A stretch of DNA of 64,000 nucleotides from Bacteroidota bacterium (GTDB lineage: Bacteria > Bacteroidota > Bacteroidia > Chitinophagales > Chitinophagaceae). The notes under the pieces were generated by a model. It saw nothing but the letters and a program-made list of their open reading frames with translations, made no database searches and was not told the DNA's origin. Below are positions 38,382 to 47,351 of the stretch, piece after piece (the first letter of the stretch is position 1; every line of letters begins with the position of its first letter). The stretch spans positions 285,444-349,443 of the forward strand of contig JAFEAF010000001.1 in the NCBI GenBank assembly GCA_018266555.1. Direction: 5' to 3'. A program made the position numbers and the translations under genes.

Positions 38382-40179
38382 GCGGCCTGTTGCGGCGTTT
38401 TGCCATGTAGCGATTTATGGGGATGATGATACGGAAGCCTATTCTGAGATATGGGCAAATCAATATGATTTTACCCGATTGATGAGGCGGGCATTTGGAG
38501 CATCACGGGCAATAGATTATTTATATACGCTTCCTATAGTAGATAAAGGGAAAATAGGTCTAATGGGCCATTCCCGGAATGGGAAGACTTCGTTATGGGC
38601 AGCTGCATTTGATGATCGTATAAAAGCAATTATTAGCAGCAGCGGCGGATCGGGGGCTGAAATACCCTGGCGTTATACCAGCCATAAATATGATGATGAA
38701 GACATAGCTTTACTAACATGCAATCAACCACCCTGGCTACATCCACGGTTGCGTTTTTTTATTGGCAGGGAGAATAAGCTACCGGTAGATCAGAATTCTT
38801 TTATGGCATTAATAGCTCCACGTGGATTAATGCTTAGTTCAGCAATTAATGAAACAGAAGGTAATCCTTGGGGCATTGAACAAGCATATAATGCTACTCA
38901 GAAAATTTATAAATTTTTAGGCGCAGAAAATAATCTTGCTATACGTCTGCGGCCGGGCTTACATGGTACCAGGCCGGATGACATCGAAGCGTATATTGAT
39001 TTTTTTGAGTATATTTTTAAGAGAAACAAACAGAAGCCAGAGAATAAATTATTATTTAATTATTCATTTGACAATTGGCGGAAGCAAAGCAAAGAAAATA
39101 TTAATCCCCTGGATTTTCCGGTCAGGAATATGGATGATATAGAAGTCGGAGTTAAAAATAAAAAAATACAAACCATTGATGACTGGAATTTAAAAAAGCA
39201 AGTCATACAAAAAAATATAAGATGGATTTTAGGAAAAGAACCCCCTGGTGTTACTACTCCAGGTCCGCAAAGCTGGAAGAATAGGGAAAAAGGCGAAGCA
39301 TACTTTGGACATTTTCTTGATCGCCCGACTGCTACAGATCGGATGTCAGTAATGCCAATTGCTCCCTACCATACTTTTGGAGATTATCTATACGGGTATT
39401 TATATTTTCCAAAGAATATGGAAGAAGCAGTAAAAAACGGAAAGGCTAAATTGCATGTTGTTGTTTATTTACATGAATATGATTATTCGAAAGGCTTTTC
39501 ATCGGAAGAATTTGATCATGATATTCAACCGTACTTTGAAAGCCTGGTAGATAATGGGTTTGCCGTTTTTACTTATGATATGGTTGGATTTGGAAACCGG
39601 ATTGAAGAAGGTTCGGCATTTTATAAGCGATATCCCAACTGGTCAAAGATGGGAAAATGTGTAGCTGATTTGCAGGGTGCATTGGAGACATTGACACATC
39701 TTGATTTTATTGACAGCACAAAAATTTCAGTAGTCGGCTATTCGCTTGGAGCTACAGTAGCACTTTATACGGCAGCATTAGATAAACGGATCAGCAGTGT
39801 TGCATCCGTATGCGGATTTACTCCTATGCGATTGGATACGATGGGGAAAGGAACGGAAGGTATTAGAGCTTATTCCCATCTGCATGGTATGCTGCCTCGC
39901 TTAGGATTTTTTGTGAACAATGAATCAAGAATCCCTTATGATTTTCATGAAATACTCGCTGCAATTGCTCCCCGGAATTTATTAGTTATTGCTCCTGTTA
40001 TGGACCAGGATGCTTCATTAACGGATATACAGAATTGTATCCGGCAAGCGGGAAAGATTTTCAATGTATATGGCAAGCCTGGTAATATTCAGATTTTTAC
40101 TCCCGATGATTATAACCGGTTCTCACCTGACATGAGAAAGAAAACAATTGAATGGTTGAAAGAATTACCAGCTTTATAA
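38362..40179 (+). CDS. Tandem alpha/beta hydrolase (CE15-like), N-terminus lost
   Basis: 605 codons from an ATG inside the 38-bp palindrome, so the first 14 residues are probably not original. Homology begins near HVAIYGDDDTEAYSEIW. The first hydrolase has the CE15 glucuronoyl-esterase type nucleophile elbow GHSRNGK (Ser71) and a late RPGLHG His; the second has GYSLGA and DFHEILAAIAPRN. The normal N-terminal 100-200 residues, which include a signal peptide, are missing, so the gene is likely inactive or at least cannot be exported. The next two genes suggest a sugar-acid locus. Confidence 0.75.
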   Translation: MPHSSQWRPVAAFCHVAIYGDDDTEAYSEIWANQYDFTRLMRRAFGASRAIDYLYTLPIVDKGKIGLMGHSRNGKTSLWAAAFDDRIKAIISSSGGSGAEIPWRYTSHKYDDEDIALLTCNQPPWLHPRLRFFIGRENKLPVDQNSFMALIAPRGLMLSSAINETEGNPWGIEQAYNATQKIYKFLGAENNLAIRLRPGLHGTRPDDIEAYIDFFEYIFKRNKQKPENKLLFNYSFDNWRKQSKENINPLDFPVRNMDDIEVGVKNKKIQTIDDWNLKKQVIQKNIRWILGKEPPGVTTPGPQSWKNREKGEAYFGHFLDRPTATDRMSVMPIAPYHTFGDYLYGYLYFPKNMEEAVKNGKAKLHVVVYLHEYDYSKGFSSEEFDHDIQPYFESLVDNGFAVFTYDMVGFGNRIEEGSAFYKRYPNWSKMGKCVADLQGALETLTHLDFIDSTKISVVGYSLGATVALYTAALDKRISSVASVCGFTPMRLDTMGKGTEGIRAYSHLHGMLPRLGFFVNNESRIPYDFHEILAAIAPRNLLVIAPVMDQDASLTDIQNCIRQAGKIFNVYGKPGNIQIFTPDDYNRFSPDMRKKTIEWLKELPAL

Positions 40180-40348
40180 AAATGCAAATGGAGCTGAAAA
40201 ATAGAATTGAACATTCGGGTTATAATATTTTGGAGCAAACTAATTTATTGAATATTACTAAATATGTTTCAAAATTTTAAACTACGGATGATACTCTTTA
40301 TTCCAAAAACAAATAATAATTCTAATTTTAAATAAAGAACATTTAAAA

Positions 40349-41365
40349 ATGAATAAGCCGCTAATCAGTATCGTAAATTCCAGCACATTTGGGAAACATT
40401 TTTCTGAACATATCACAACGCTAGAAAAGTTTGCAGATATTCTGCATATTACAGTTCCGGCAGATATTAGTGCTGATGAATTAGCCGATAGGATTAAAAA
40501 TTCGGATGGCATCATTGCAAGTGTAACCCCTAAATTTCCAAAGAAAACACTTGATCAGTGCAATAAACTCATCTTGCTGGCACGACATGGAATCGGTTGC
40601 GATAATGTGGATCTGAATGCAGCTACTGAATTAGGCATTGCGGTTTCAAGAGTAAAGGGAATAGTAGAAAGAGAAGCCGTTGCAGAATATGCTGTAGCAT
40701 TATTGATGGCAGCATCAAGGCTTGTACCACAGGGCTCTGCCGCTGTAAAAAAAAGCAATTGGGCAAGCCGTTCAAGAATGGTTGGAATGGAACTTATGAG
40801 AAAGACAATTGGCATTATTGGGTTGGGAAATATAGGCTCCCGAAGTGCAGAAATTCTATCCAATGGATTTAGAGCAAATATTATTGCTGTAGATCCTTTC
40901 ATAGAAAAAAAACGATTTGAACAATTCCATGCTAAGGAAGTGAAACTGGAAGAACTGGTCAGCAGTTCTCATGCAATTTTATTTCATTGCCCGCTTACTT
41001 TGGAAACGAAGAGAATGCTTGGCAGGGAACAGTTTGCAGCAATGCAAAAAGGTATAGTGATCGTAAATACTTGCCGTGGTGAACTGGTAGATGAAGATGC
41101 ACTGTATGCTTCATTACAAAGTGGGTCATTGGGTGCTTATGCAACTGACGTGGTAGAAAATGAGCCAATTGATGGGAATCACCGGTTAGCTCAACTCGAC
41201 AATGTGATCATTACCCCTCACCTGGGTGGATATTCGTGGGAATCTTTGCATGGAATGGGACAGACATGTGTGGATGATATGGTGTCAGTATTTCAAAATG
41301 ATGGTATAGCCGGAGAACTTGCTAATCCGGAAGTGTTACAAAAACAATATAGAAGATGGCATTAG
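40349..41365 (+). CDS. D-2-hydroxyacid dehydrogenase (SerA-like)
   Basis: 338 residues. GIIGLGNIGSRSA is the NAD-binding loop; NTCRGELVDEDAL has the catalytic Arg and ENEPIDG the Glu; ITPHLGGYSWE the His. No C-terminal ACT domain, so it is not the full-length serine-pathway SerA. Substrates of this family are D-2-hydroxy acids such as glycerate, phosphoglycerate or 2-keto-gluconate. It overlaps the FGGY kinase by 10 bases, so the two are co-translated, which favours a sugar-acid catabolic role. Confidence 0.88.
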   Translation: MNKPLISIVNSSTFGKHFSEHITTLEKFADILHITVPADISADELADRIKNSDGIIASVTPKFPKKTLDQCNKLILLARHGIGCDNVDLNAATELGIAVSRVKGIVEREAVAEYAVALLMAASRLVPQGSAAVKKSNWASRSRMVGMELMRKTIGIIGLGNIGSRSAEILSNGFRANIIAVDPFIEKKRFEQFHAKEVKLEELVSSSHAILFHCPLTLETKRMLGREQFAAMQKGIVIVNTCRGELVDEDALYASLQSGSLGAYATDVVENEPIDGNHRLAQLDNVIITPHLGGYSWESLHGMGQTCVDDMVSVFQNDGIAGELANPEVLQKQYRRWH

Positions 41366-42834
41366 TGTTGACTATAGACATGGGTACCACCAACATAAAA
41401 GTAGGTGTAGTAAATGAAGCAGGAGAAATCCTTCAAATGCGATCTGTCGCCTTAGAAACGATCAGCGATGAAATCGGTGCAGCCGAACATGATCCTGAAA
41501 AAATTAAAAATATTCTACTGGGATTATGCCAACAGGTTTTGACAGCCGAATTCAGGAATGAAATTAATTTTATTATTTCTTCTACCTATCATTTTGGCCT
41601 GATGATGCTGGACGGGCAAAGAAAACCGCTTACAAATATCTCCCTGCTAACGGATACCCGTTCTCAAAAAACATTTTCTAATTTTTTATCCGTTTATGAA
41701 AATGATGTAGTCTATAAAAAAACAGGATGCCCCTTTTTAAGTCAATATACATTACCCCGACTATTTTATTTCTCAAAAGAAAAGTCAGAACTTTTCAGGC
41801 AGGCCAAATTTTTTCATGACAGCAAATCTTTTTTATTTGAATGGCTGACTGGTGAATGGGTTACAGACATGAGCACAGCAGCTTCAACTCAGTTTTTCAA
41901 TACGGAAACGTATAAATGGGATGAAAGACTACTTTCCAGGATTCATCTTAATTCTGAGCAGTTCCCCAAAGTTTTGGATGGAACAAAATTTATGGCGCCA
42001 CTGACAAACGAATTAAGCCAGGCATTAGGATTGAAAAAAAATGTTCAGGTAATTCTCGGTGTGTATGATGGAGCAGCTTTGGTTATTGGGATGGGTGGCC
42101 TGGAAACTAATGTGGGAACTATCAACCTGGGAACTACCGCCATGCTTCGAATACCAGGCAAAGAAATGATATTGGATAAAAATGAGAATAAACGAATTCA
42201 ATCTTATGTAATGCAAAAAACACTTTTTCTTAACGGAGGTGCTTTGAATAATGCGGTATTGCCGCTTAACTGGATGCAGAACAACCTTTTTGAAGCGAAC
42301 CTTCAGGATGATAATTTTAAAAAAATAAGTGAAGAACCACCGTTGGTTTGTTTACCTTATCTAACAGGGGAGCGGGATTCAAAAATAGGGCCTTATGCAT
42401 CAGGAGTTTTTTTTGGTATCCGTAAAAATCATTCACGGATAGATTTTGTCCGTTCTGTATTGGAAGGAGTTGTTTATTCTATGCGGTATATCTACGATGC
42501 TTTACAGGAAAATAACATGCAAATAAAAGATATTCGAATGGGTGGAGGGGGAATTAATATCAAAGGATGGCCGCAGCTCTTTGCAGATATGTTAGCTGTG
42601 CCAGTAAAAATCCCGCTTGGAAATGAAATGGCTTTAGTCGGAAATGCTATGATTGCTTTTGTAAAAGGTGAAGTGTTTAAAGATTTAGAAGAAGCGGCTC
42701 AAAAAATGATTAAAGAGATAAAACATATCTATCCGGACTCAAAATCAGTTGATATACATTATAAACGGTACCAATTTTTTAAAAAACTTAGAGAAACGAT
42801 TGGCCCGTTATTCAAAGAACATTCAAAGCTTTAG
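41356..42834 (+). CDS. FGGY-family carbohydrate kinase
   Basis: 492 residues of the ASKHA fold. The N-terminal phosphate 1 loop is LTIDMGTTNIKVGVV; NLGTTAMLRIPG and the C-terminal adenosine motif GGGGINIKGWPQLFADML are as in gluconate or xylulose kinases. It phosphorylates a sugar or sugar acid with ATP. Gluconokinase is my first guess, given the SDR stub of gluconate-dehydrogenase type and the hydroxyacid dehydrogenase, but substrate specificity cannot be read. It starts inside the dehydrogenase stop (ATGGCATTAG). Confidence 0.9.
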   Translation: MALVLTIDMGTTNIKVGVVNEAGEILQMRSVALETISDEIGAAEHDPEKIKNILLGLCQQVLTAEFRNEINFIISSTYHFGLMMLDGQRKPLTNISLLTDTRSQKTFSNFLSVYENDVVYKKTGCPFLSQYTLPRLFYFSKEKSELFRQAKFFHDSKSFLFEWLTGEWVTDMSTAASTQFFNTETYKWDERLLSRIHLNSEQFPKVLDGTKFMAPLTNELSQALGLKKNVQVILGVYDGAALVIGMGGLETNVGTINLGTTAMLRIPGKEMILDKNENKRIQSYVMQKTLFLNGGALNNAVLPLNWMQNNLFEANLQDDNFKKISEEPPLVCLPYLTGERDSKIGPYASGVFFGIRKNHSRIDFVRSVLEGVVYSMRYIYDALQENNMQIKDIRMGGGGINIKGWPQLFADMLAVPVKIPLGNEMALVGNAMIAFVKGEVFKDLEEAAQKMIKEIKHIYPDSKSVDIHYKRYQFFKKLRETIGPLFKEHSKL

Positions 42835-43073
42835 TAATAGCTATATTAATATTGCATCTCAGTAAATTTTATTAGACCCATTTCCTAATTAGCAAAACGA
42901 TGAGGTAAGGGCTTTGAGCTAAGGATAATATTTCCTTCGTAAATATCAACAATAATTTTGTTTGGAGATAAATTACTGAAATAGGCCTACTATCTATACT
43001 CTATTACCTATTTTAAATTAAACATCCATTTAAAGTATCTGCGCAGAGCTATCATTAATAAAAAATATAGGAA

Positions 43074-43118
43074 CAAAAAAAGGACAAACCGATCAATTAC
43101 CGATTTATCCTTTTTTTT
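43074..43118 (-). terminator. Rho-independent terminator of tRNA-Gln
   Basis: Ten bases, GGATAAATCG, pair with CGGTTTGTCC (two G-T wobbles) on the minus strand, followed by a T-run. The opposite side has an A-run, so it may work both ways. It starts 2-10 bases after the tRNA 3' end. Confidence 0.8.
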
Positions 43119-43119
43119 G

Positions 43120-43190
43120 TTGGCCCATAAGGATTCGAACCTTAACAGACAGAACCAAAATCTGTAGTGCTACCATTACACCATGGGCCA
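43120..43190 (-). tRNA. tRNA-Gln (anticodon UUG)
   Basis: 71 bases on the minus strand. The acceptor arm TGGCCCA pairs exactly with TGGGCCA, the D-arm holds AATGGTAGC, the anticodon stem ACAGA/TCTGT encloses TTTTGGT with anticodon TTG, and the T-arm has GGTTCGAATCC. Discriminator A at 43120. CCA is not encoded. It is not part of a tRNA cluster. Confidence 0.93.
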
Positions 43191-43227
43191 ATCCTATTTG
43201 TGAATCCCGTCTTAGCTGACGGGGACG

Positions 43228-43259
43228 CAAAAATAAGCTGTGAAGCCGTTCTGCCCAAA
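43228..43259 (-). promoter_or_regulatory. Promoter of tRNA-Gln
   Basis: On the minus strand TTTG (43259-43256) is separated by 20 bases from TATTTTTG (43235-43228). This is close to the Bacteroidota consensus TTTG-N19-TAnnTTTG and lies about 38 bases before the mature tRNA 5' end. Confidence 0.6.
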
Positions 43260-43385
43260 TTGATTTAGCAGAAAATGTGGACTCCTTTCTTTTCAAGACT
43301 TTTGTTGCCTTAGTTAGTCAACCCGGCAAAAGTTTCCAGCCTGCAAATTGAAACTTTTGGTACATTTAAACGTAAATTAATTGCT

Positions 43386-44681
43386 ATGAGTTCGCATGAT
43401 CGTCGTCGTTTTTTGAGAAAAGTTGGAACGTTTTCAGCTACTGCTTTTATCACTTCTTTTGCTACACCTGCCTGGAGTCGAAATTTAGAGAAGGCATTAC
43501 ATGATGCTGAAGGAATTGATCCAGGCGATCTCGCCTCCGAAGAAGATTTCTGGTATTATATTCAGCAATCTTTTACTGTTTCACCGGCATTAATCAATTT
43601 AAATAACGGCGGGGTATCTCCGGCTCCCAAAACAGTGCAGGATGCCATGAAACGGTATTACGATTTCAGTAATGAAGCGCCGAGTTATTTTATGTGGAGG
43701 GTTTTGGATCAGGGTAGAGAGCCTTTGAGAAAAAACCTGGCCAGAGTGGCAGGTTGTACTCCCGATGAGGTAGTGATAAATAGAAATTCGTCGGAAGGTT
43801 TGGAGACTGTGATTTTTGGATTGACTTTAAAAGCTGGAGATGAAGTGGTAGCCGCCAAACAGGATTATCCAAACATGATCAATGCATACAAACAGAGAGA
43901 ACAGAGGGATGGGATAAAAATCGTTTGGGTCAATCTTGAATTACCCTGTGAAGATGAAAATTATCTCGTGAATCAATACGTAAATGCATTTACTTCAAAA
44001 ACAAAAGTAGTTCATATCACGCATATCATCAATTGGAATGGACAAATTTTACCAGTAAAAAAAATAGCGGATGAAGCTCATCGAAGAGGAATAGAAGTTG
44101 TAGTGGACGGGGCTCATAGTTTTGCACATTTTAAATTTAAAATATCTGAACTGGGTTGTGATTATTTTGCCAGCAGTTTGCATAAATGGTTATATGCACC
44201 TATTGGCAGCGGGATGTTATTTGTGAAAAAAGATAAGATTAAAAATTTGTTTCCCTTGTTTGCAATGGGTGATCCTAAAAGTGATGATATCAGGAAATTC
44301 GAAGCATTAGGAACAAGACCTTTTTTCATTGAACAGGCTATAGGTAAAGCATTGGAGTTTCATGAAATGATTGGTATTGAAAGAAAAGAAAAAAGATTAC
44401 ATTATCTGAAAAATTATTGGATGGAAAAAGTGAAAGATGTTCCTAAAGTGAAATTAAATACTTCGCTAAATCCAAACTGGGGATGTGCTATTGGCAATGT
44501 AGGTATTGAAGGAAGAAAGCCTGGTGAACTGGATTCTTTTTTATTTGAAAAGTATAAAATTCATACAGTGGGAATTGAATGGGAAAATATTCATGGAGTT
44601 CGCATCACTCCGAATGTTTACACTACACTTGAAAATCTTGATTTGCTTGTAGAAGGAATCACGAAATTTGCACAGAGTTAA
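43386..44681 (+). CDS. Tat-exported class V aminotransferase-fold protein
   Basis: 431 residues. The start has DRRRFLRKVGTFSATAF, a twin-arginine signal, followed by Ala-rich hydrophobic residues to about position 30. The mature domain resembles isopenicillin N epimerase/class V aminotransferases: LINLNNGGVSPAP, INRNSSEGLETVIFGL, VVVDGAHSFAHFKF and the PLP Lys in ASSLHKWLYAPIGSGML. A PLP enzyme exported folded through Tat would act in the periplasm, which is uncommon but known for this group. The APC permease gene follows after 33 bases. Confidence 0.87.
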   Translation: MSSHDRRRFLRKVGTFSATAFITSFATPAWSRNLEKALHDAEGIDPGDLASEEDFWYYIQQSFTVSPALINLNNGGVSPAPKTVQDAMKRYYDFSNEAPSYFMWRVLDQGREPLRKNLARVAGCTPDEVVINRNSSEGLETVIFGLTLKAGDEVVAAKQDYPNMINAYKQREQRDGIKIVWVNLELPCEDENYLVNQYVNAFTSKTKVVHITHIINWNGQILPVKKIADEAHRRGIEVVVDGAHSFAHFKFKISELGCDYFASSLHKWLYAPIGSGMLFVKKDKIKNLFPLFAMGDPKSDDIRKFEALGTRPFFIEQAIGKALEFHEMIGIERKEKRLHYLKNYWMEKVKDVPKVKLNTSLNPNWGCAIGNVGIEGRKPGELDSFLFEKYKIHTVGIEWENIHGVRITPNVYTTLENLDLLVEGITKFAQS

Positions 44682-44714
44682 CCATACAAACTGAATTTGT
44701 AAACTTTAACGCTT

Positions 44715-46037
44715 TTGTCTTTACTTCAAACTAATCGCAAACTCAATCTTCTCCAGGCTACTTCAATAAATATGACCGATATGGTGGGCATTGGACCTTT
44801 CGTGGTAATGCCAATTGTAGTGAGCCAGTTTCACAACGGGTTATTTTTATGGGCATGGTTGTTTGGAGCTTTTACGGCTTTAATTGATGGTATGATCTGG
44901 AGTGAATTGGGGGCAAAATATCCATTGGCCGGAGGTACTTATAATTTTCATCGCATAGCATTCGGAGAAAAAGGAGGAAAACTGATGGGTTTCTTATTTG
45001 TTTGGCAAACTGCTATTCAGGCTCCGTTGGTTGTTGCGTCCGGCGCTATTGGATTTGCACAATATCTTTCTTACTTAGTTGATTTAAATTTTTTGCAGCA
45101 AAAACTTATTTCAGGAGGATTGGTGCTATTGGTGTTTATTCTTTTGTTCAGAAAAATTGAGGCAGTTGGGAAAATTTCTGTCGCCTTATGGTCAGTAGTC
45201 CTGCTTACAATTTTCTGGATCATACTAAGCGGATTGACACATCAACAACATGCAATTCCTTTTTTTACAAAAGGGAATGATTCTTTTTTTTCTTATGCTT
45301 TCTGGGCTGCCATTGGACAGGGATCGGTGAAAACTATTTACAGCTATCTCGGATATTATAATGTTTGTCACCTGGGGGGTGAAATAAAAAAGCCTGAAAA
45401 AAATATTCCTAAAAGTATTTTTATCTCCATAGCGGGGATTGCTGTATTGTATCTCCTGATGAATATAAGTGTGATGGGGGTGGTGCCCTGGCAGTCAGTG
45501 AAGGAAGATGATAAATATTTAGTGAGCACATTCATGGAATATGCGTATGGCCATAATGCTGGAGTTATTATTACAGTGCTTATACTTTGGATTGCCATGG
45601 CATCTCTTTTTGCTGTTATACTTGGATATTCTCGGGTGCCTTATGCTGCTGCAGTGGATGGGAATTTTTTTAAAATATTTGCAAAACTGCATCCTACAAA
45701 AGAGTTTCCTTATGTTTCACTGATCGTGTTGTGTGGGTTGGGTTTTATTTTCAGTTTATTGTTGAAACTGACCGACGTCATCAATTCCATTCTTGCCATG
45801 AGGATATTGATTCAGTTTGTTGGCCAGGCAGTAGGAGTAGTCTTGCTGCGAAAACGTTTTGGAACAAACAGCCTTCCATTTAAAATGTGGCTATACCCAT
45901 TACCCGTGATATTATCAGTAGGTGTTTGGTTATTTGTTTTTATTTCCACCGGGAAGTTTGCTTTATGGGGCAGCCTGATTGCAGCCAGTGGGATAGCTGT
46001 ATATTACATCACGAAACACTTTCAAAAAAATCAATGA
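44715..46037 (+). CDS. APC-family amino acid permease
   Basis: 440 residues with twelve hydrophobic segments. The N-terminal half of the first helix, LLQATSINMTDMVGIGPFVVMP, is the conserved APC substrate-binding turn, so the start must precede it; the first possible start in frame is TTG at 44715 (a stop is at 44700). Other typical pieces are SELGAKYPLAGGTYNF and GEIKKPEKNIPKSIF. It should import amino acids or related amines across the inner membrane. It is followed by an SGNH hydrolase in a four-base overlap. Confidence 0.88.
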   Translation: MSLLQTNRKLNLLQATSINMTDMVGIGPFVVMPIVVSQFHNGLFLWAWLFGAFTALIDGMIWSELGAKYPLAGGTYNFHRIAFGEKGGKLMGFLFVWQTAIQAPLVVASGAIGFAQYLSYLVDLNFLQQKLISGGLVLLVFILLFRKIEAVGKISVALWSVVLLTIFWIILSGLTHQQHAIPFFTKGNDSFFSYAFWAAIGQGSVKTIYSYLGYYNVCHLGGEIKKPEKNIPKSIFISIAGIAVLYLLMNISVMGVVPWQSVKEDDKYLVSTFMEYAYGHNAGVIITVLILWIAMASLFAVILGYSRVPYAAAVDGNFFKIFAKLHPTKEFPYVSLIVLCGLGFIFSLLLKLTDVINSILAMRILIQFVGQAVGVVLLRKRFGTNSLPFKMWLYPLPVILSVGVWLFVFISTGKFALWGSLIAASGIAVYYITKHFQKNQ

Positions 46038-46711
46038 TTGCCGGTATGAAAAACCTTTTATCACTTTCATTCATCTTCCTAACACTTTTATGTATGCCGC
46101 AAAAGAAAACTATAGTAATATTCTTTGGTGATTCCATTACAGAGCAGGGAGCACAACCTGGTGGGTATATAACCCGAATAGACAGTTTATGTAAAACAGA
46201 ACATAAGAGGGATCAGTATGTCTTTGTTGGATCCGGCATCGGTGGCAATAAAGTTTATGATCTCTATTTGCGGCTGGATGATGATGTATTGAGTAAAAAA
46301 CCAGATATTGTTATCATTTTTATCGGAGTAAACGATGTATGGCACAAAGCGCTTCGCCAAACAGGCACAGACCCCGATAAATTTGAAAAATTTTACCAGG
46401 CGATTATCAATAAATTGAAAGCTATCGGCAGCAAAATCGTTTTATGCACCCCCGCTTCAATAGGAGAGCGGACTGATTTTAGTAATCCCCAGGATGGTGA
46501 TCTGAATGAATATTGCAATATCATTCGCAACCTTGCTCAAAAAAATAATTTGAAGCTGATTGATCTGAGAAAAAAATTACTGGATTATAATTTGAAAAAT
46601 AACCCCGAAAATAAAGACAGGGGTATTCTTACCGTGGATGGTGTGCACCTGAATCCGAAAGGAAATGAAATGGTGGCAGAAGAAATGTGGAAGATGATCC
46701 AATCACTTTAA
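46034..46711 (+). CDS. SGNH/GDSL-family hydrolase
   Basis: 225 residues from the ATG at 46034, overlapping the permease TGA (ATGA); an ATG at 46046 is possible. A hydrophobic signal-like start (LLSLSFIFLTLLC) is followed by the block I motif FFGDSITEQG (Ser nucleophile), block III GVNDVW, and block V DGVHLNPKGNEM with Asp and His. These are esterases or lipases; secretion is likely. It is translationally coupled to the permease. The 3' end overlaps the convergent hydrolase by 9 bases. Confidence 0.88.
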   Translation: MIAGMKNLLSLSFIFLTLLCMPQKKTIVIFFGDSITEQGAQPGGYITRIDSLCKTEHKRDQYVFVGSGIGGNKVYDLYLRLDDDVLSKKPDIVIIFIGVNDVWHKALRQTGTDPDKFEKFYQAIINKLKAIGSKIVLCTPASIGERTDFSNPQDGDLNEYCNIIRNLAQKNNLKLIDLRKKLLDYNLKNNPENKDRGILTVDGVHLNPKGNEMVAEEMWKMIQSL

Positions 46712-47344
46712 GAGGGTTTTGAGAAGTTTGGATACTTCATCGGATTTATTCATTACCATTACATGGGAGCCTCCTTTAATTGTATAATTTGCTTTTACCA
46801 GGCGATAGGGTAATAATTTATCCGATGTTCCATGTATGTGAATAATGTTTTTGGGTGCAATTTCATTGTCCCACCTTACTATTGCCGCCAAAGCCCATTT
46901 TATAAAATCTATATTACTATCAAGAATAATCTGCCGAAGTAATTTTTTTTTATTTTTGCCTTTTACTCCCAGAACCCAACTTAAATTCAGAAGCATTTTT
47001 TTTGTGATTTTCGGCGGAAACCAATTGTAAACGGGGATCAATTTCAGAATACGCAGGTATTTTGGAAATTCTTTTTTTGTTTTATTGCTGGATATAATGA
47101 CCCCTGTTATGTTATTATCAGCCTTAGCCATTTCCGTTACCAGCATTCCACCCAGCGAAATACCAACAATTTCCGGTGCAGATTCGGGAATTAGAGAGCG
47201 AAGCCTGATAGCATATTCAGCAAGGGTTTCATGTTTGAATGGTGCTATCCACTCAATGAAAACCGGTTCACAAAAAGATAAGTCAAGGAAGTTGAAAACT
47301 CTTTTGTCAGCGCCAAGGCCGCTAATAAAATAGACTTTATTCAA
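46703..47344 (-). CDS. Alpha/beta hydrolase
   Basis: 213 residues. VYFISGLGADKRVF is the usual first strand and oxyanion loop, VGISLGGMLVTEMA the nucleophile elbow (Ser-Leu-Gly-Gly), HGTSDKLLP the acid, and GGSHVMVMNKSDEV the histidine. Cytosolic, substrate unknown. The start is TTG at 47344, seven bases after the tyrS stop; no ATG is available for the first 90 residues. It is probably co-transcribed with tyrS. Confidence 0.82.
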   Translation of the reverse strand: MNKVYFISGLGADKRVFNFLDLSFCEPVFIEWIAPFKHETLAEYAIRLRSLIPESAPEIVGISLGGMLVTEMAKADNNITGVIISSNKTKKEFPKYLRILKLIPVYNWFPPKITKKMLLNLSWVLGVKGKNKKKLLRQIILDSNIDFIKWALAAIVRWDNEIAPKNIIHIHGTSDKLLPYRLVKANYTIKGGSHVMVMNKSDEVSKLLKTLLK

Positions 47345-47351
47345 TAACTAT

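Noticed and set aside
43105..43296. A 63-codon minus-strand frame
   Set aside because: It covers tRNA-Gln, its terminator and its promoter, so it is not a gene.
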